The position numbers were made by a program, and so were the translations under genes. From positions 1-6,645 of the forward strand of contig CAMZLT010000013.1 of assembly GCA_947311745.1 (NCBI GenBank): a DNA stretch of 6,645 bases, read 5' to 3'. A model generated the notes under the pieces. The model saw nothing but the letters and a program-made list of their open reading frames with translations, had not been told where the DNA came from and ran no database searches. This DNA is from an uncultured Flavobacteriaceae bacterium (lineage in GTDB: Bacteria > Bacteroidota > Bacteroidia > Flavobacteriales > Flavobacteriaceae). Of the stretch, positions 3,880 through 6,645 are shown piece by piece. The first letter of the stretch is position 1, and the number at the start of each line of letters is the position of its first letter.

Positions 3880-6645
3880 TTATTCATCTGCTACTTCGAT
3901 ATCATGCACACTTCCTACAATAAGGTTATCATAGTCTCGCATACCTGTACCTGCTGGAATTTTCTTACCAACAATAACATTCTCTTTCAAACCTTCTAAG
4001 TAATCTACTTTACCGCTTACTGCAGCTGTATTCAATACTTTTGTGGTCTCTTGGAAAGATGCCGCAGAAATAAATGATTTAGTTTGTAACGACGCTCTTG
4101 TAATACCTTGTAATACTGGTTCTGCAGTAGCTGGCATTGCATCACGTGCAACAATTAATTGTTTATCTTCTCTACGCAATTTTGAGTTTTCATCACGTAA
4201 TTGTCTTGATGAAATAACTTGTCCTTCTTTAATTTCTTCTGAATCCCCTGCATTTTCAACAACTTTCATTCCAAACATAGAATCGTTTACTTCAATAAAA
4301 TCGCTTTTGTGTACTAATTGATTTTCTAAGAAAATTGAATCTCCAGAATCAATAATTTTAACTTTTTGCATCATTTGTCTAACAACAACTTCAAAGTGCT
4401 TATCATTAATTTTCACACCTTGCAAACGATATACATCTTGAATTTCGTTTACAATGTATTGTTGTACCATACCTGGACCTTGAATTTTAAGGATATCATT
4501 AGGAGTTGTTGCTCCATCAGATAAAGGCATACCAGCTTTTACAAAATCATTTTCTTGTACTAAAATTTGCTTAGATAATTTAACTAAGTATTTTTTTACA
4601 ATTCCTGATTTAGATTCTACGATAATTTCACGATTACCTCGTTTTATTTTACCATAAGAAACTACACCATCAATTTCGCTAACTACAGCTGGATTTGAAG
4701 GGTTACGAGCTTCAAAAAGTTCGGTAACTCTAGGTAAACCTCCTGTAATATCACCAGCTTTACCAGCTTTACGAGGAATTTTAACTAAAATTTGTCCTTC
4801 TTCAATTTTATCACCATCATTAACGATTAAGTGTGCACCTACTGGTAAACTGTAAGAACGCAATACATCGCCTTTTGAATTTTTAAGTAATAAACTTGCA
4901 ATTACTTTTTTATTTTTAGACTCGGTAACTACTTTTTCTTGGAAACCTGTTTGCTCATCAATTTCTACCTTGATATTAACACCTTCTTTAATATTTTCAT
5001 ATTCCATTTTTCCTGAAAATTCAGAAATAATAACGGCATTAAACGGATCCCATTGACAGATAGCATCGTCTTTAGCAACAGTATCGCCGTCTTTTACAAA
5101 CAAATGCGAACCATATGGTAAGTTATTTGTGCTTAAAACGTTTCCTGTTTTTGGATCTAACACTTTAACCTCTGATGTTCTAGAAATAATAATATTTACT
5201 TTATTTCCATCAGAATCTTTACCAGAAACCGTTTTTAAATCTTCGATTTTAACTTTACCAGCAAATTTTGTTTTTAATTTATTTTCTTCAGAAATGTTTC
5301 CTGCAATACCTCCAACGTGGAACGTACGTAAGGTTAACTGTGTGCCTGGTTCACCAATAGATTGTGCTGCAATAACTCCTACAGACTCACCACGTTGTAC
5401 CATTTTTAAAGTAGATAAACTATGTCCGTAACATCTAGCACAAATTCCTTTTTTAGCTTCACAAGTTAAAGCAGAACGTACTTCAACAGATTCTACTTCG
5501 GCATTTTCAATTAGAGTTACTATATCTTCCGTAATTTCGGTATTAGCTGCAACAAGTACTTCGTTAGTTCTAGGATTATACACGTCATTTAAGGTAATTC
5601 GACCTAAAATACGTTCACCTAGTGTTTCCATGATTTCATCGTTTTTCTTTAACGCCGAAACATCTAAACCTCTTAAAGTACCACAATCCACTTCGTTAAC
5701 AATTACATCTTGTGATACATCTACTAAACGACGTGTTAAATATCCTGCATCGGCAGTTTTAAGTGCCGTATCGGCAAGTCCTTTACGTGCACCATGCGTA
5801 GAAATAAAGTATTCTAAAATGGATAAACCTTCCTTAAAGTTAGATAAAATTGGATTTTCAATAATTTGTCCTCCACCAGAAGTAGATTTTTTAGGTTTTG
5901 CCATTAATCCACGCATACCTGTTAACTGTCTAATTTGCTCTTTAGAACCCCTTGCTCCTGAATCAAGCATCATATAAACCGAATTAAATCCTGCTTTATC
6001 TTCACGCAAACGTTTCATAGACATTTCAGTTAACATATTATTTGTAGAACCCCAAATATCAATAATTTGATTATAACGCTCTTGATTTGTTAACATACCC
6101 ATATTATAGGATTGCCAAATAGCATCTACTTCTTTGTTTGCATTTTCTACTAAACCTTGTTTTTCTTCAGGAATAATAATATCTCCTAAACTAAAGGATA
6201 ATCCACCTTTAAATGCAAACTGGAATCCCATATTTTTAATATTATCTAAAAATTCTGCTACTACTGGTACACTGGTAACTTTTAATACATCACCAATAAT
6301 ATCACGTAAGGATTTTTTAGTTAATACTTGGTTAATATAACCTGCTTCAATAGGAACAACTTGATTAAATAATACTCTACCAACGGTTGTATCGATTATT
6401 TTTGTAACAATTTTTCCGTCTTCAATATCTTGTGTTCGTACTTTAATCTTAGCATTCAATTCTACTACACCTTCATTAAAAGCAATATTTACTTCTTCTG
6501 GTGAATAGAATGTTAAGCCTTCTCCTTTAATTTTAACTTCTTTTGTAGATACTCTTTCTTTTGTCATATAATACAATCCAAGTACCATATCTTGTGATGG
6601 TACAGTAATTGGCGAACCATTTGCTGGATTTAATATATTATGAGA
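3880..6645 (-). CDS. rpoC: DNA-directed RNA polymerase subunit beta' (5' part outside window)
   Basis: The frame is open to the window edge, so the ATG at 6588 is internal. 921 residues are visible, starting at SHNILNPANG and matching E. coli beta' from about residue 494; the catalytic NADFDGD motif lies outside. Numbering from the first visible residue: the F-loop/bridge-helix region contains GARGSKEQIRQLTGMRGLMAKP and then FKEGLSILEYFISTHGARKG; the second zinc site has C321, C395, C402 and C405, with the same spacing as E. coli C814/C888/C895/C898; the trigger loop QLTLRTFH has R440 and H443, matching E. coli R933 and H936. About 188 residues separate H443 from D632 of DITGGLPRV, so a large SI3-type insertion is present, only a few residues shorter than in E. 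coli. The C-terminal clamp region (YIVNEIQDVYRLQGVKINDKH, then SFISAASFQETTKVL and GLKENVIVGKKIPAGTG) is intact and ends in a short acidic tail. rpoB is expected just outside the window upstream. Confidence 0.99.
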   Translation of the reverse strand, partial: SHNILNPANGSPITVPSQDMVLGLYYMTKERVSTKEVKIKGEGLTFYSPEEVNIAFNEGVVELNAKIKVRTQDIEDGKIVTKIIDTTVGRVLFNQVVPIEAGYINQVLTKKSLRDIIGDVLKVTSVPVVAEFLDNIKNMGFQFAFKGGLSFSLGDIIIPEEKQGLVENANKEVDAIWQSYNMGMLTNQERYNQIIDIWGSTNNMLTEMSMKRLREDKAGFNSVYMMLDSGARGSKEQIRQLTGMRGLMAKPKKSTSGGGQIIENPILSNFKEGLSILEYFISTHGARKGLADTALKTADAGYLTRRLVDVSQDVIVNEVDCGTLRGLDVSALKKNDEIMETLGERILGRITLNDVYNPRTNEVLVAANTEITEDIVTLIENAEVESVEVRSALTCEAKKGICARCYGHSLSTLKMVQRGESVGVIAAQSIGEPGTQLTLRTFHVGGIAGNISEENKLKTKFAGKVKIEDLKTVSGKDSDGNKVNIIISRTSEVKVLDPKTGNVLSTNNLPYGSHLFVKDGDTVAKDDAICQWDPFNAVIISEFSGKMEYENIKEGVNIKVEIDEQTGFQEKVVTESKNKKVIASLLLKNSKGDVLRSYSLPVGAHLIVNDGDKIEEGQILVKIPRKAGKAGDITGGLPRVTELFEARNPSNPAVVSEIDGVVSYGKIKRGNREIIVESKSGIVKKYLVKLSKQILVQENDFVKAGMPLSDGATTPNDILKIQGPGMVQQYIVNEIQDVYRLQGVKINDKHFEVVVRQMMQKVKIIDSGDSIFLENQLVHKSDFIEVNDSMFGMKVVENAGDSEEIKEGQVISSRQLRDENSKLRREDKQLIVARDAMPATAEPVLQGITRASLQTKSFISAASFQETTKVLNTAAVSGKVDYLEGLKENVIVGKKIPAGTGMRDYDNLIVGSVHDIEVADE

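Noticed and set aside
4043..6340. Several plus-strand open frames of 68-115 codons across rpoC
   Set aside because: All are antisense to continuous, highly conserved RpoC sequence; no family resemblance or promoter signals.
6586..6588. ATG at 6588 as the start of rpoC
   Set aside because: Upstream codons to the window edge continue the conserved RpoC sequence NILNPANGSPITVPSQD, so this Met is internal.

Overview
The window is 6.6 kb of AT-rich chromosomal DNA that looks like a member of the Bacteroidota, most likely Flavobacteriaceae. The evidence is an RpoC with the Bacteroidota-like sequence and a large trigger-loop insertion, a DUF3467 gene directly after rpoC, start codons preceded by A-rich leaders without Shine-Dalgarno sequences, and a TAnnTTTG-type -7 element in front of the tRNA. 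Genus cannot be decided from what is here.

Layout, left to right. On the plus strand, 1-1395 is the C-terminal two thirds of an M3-family (Dcp-type) peptidyl-dipeptidase, cut by the window edge. Positions 1396-1711 are non-coding, with a 12-bp inverted repeat and a strong terminator. Everything else is on the minus strand: tRNA-Arg(ACG) at 1712-1785, a MATE-family efflux transporter at 1845-3188, a DUF3467 protein at 3482-3793, and the C-terminal two thirds of rpoC (RNA polymerase beta') at 3880-6645, cut by the right edge. In minus-strand transcription order this reads rpoC, DUF3467, MATE, tRNA-Arg, meeting the peptidase head-on.

The genes do not form one pathway. rpoC and DUF3467 are a plausible linked pair but are separated by a convincing intrinsic terminator, so DUF3467 depends on readthrough or its own promoter. 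The MATE gene is 293 bp downstream and probably transcribed separately. The tRNA has its own -7-like element and its own terminator, which may also serve the convergent peptidase gene.

This is an ordinary core-genome region. I see no phage, transposase, CRISPR, toxin-antitoxin or defence system and no clear novel system. The points most worth a second look are the tRNA-Arg carrying A19/U56 instead of the near-universal G19/C56, the terminator between rpoC and DUF3467 with a -7-like element in its loop, the uncharacterised DUF3467 gene itself, and several unexplained inverted repeats between genes.
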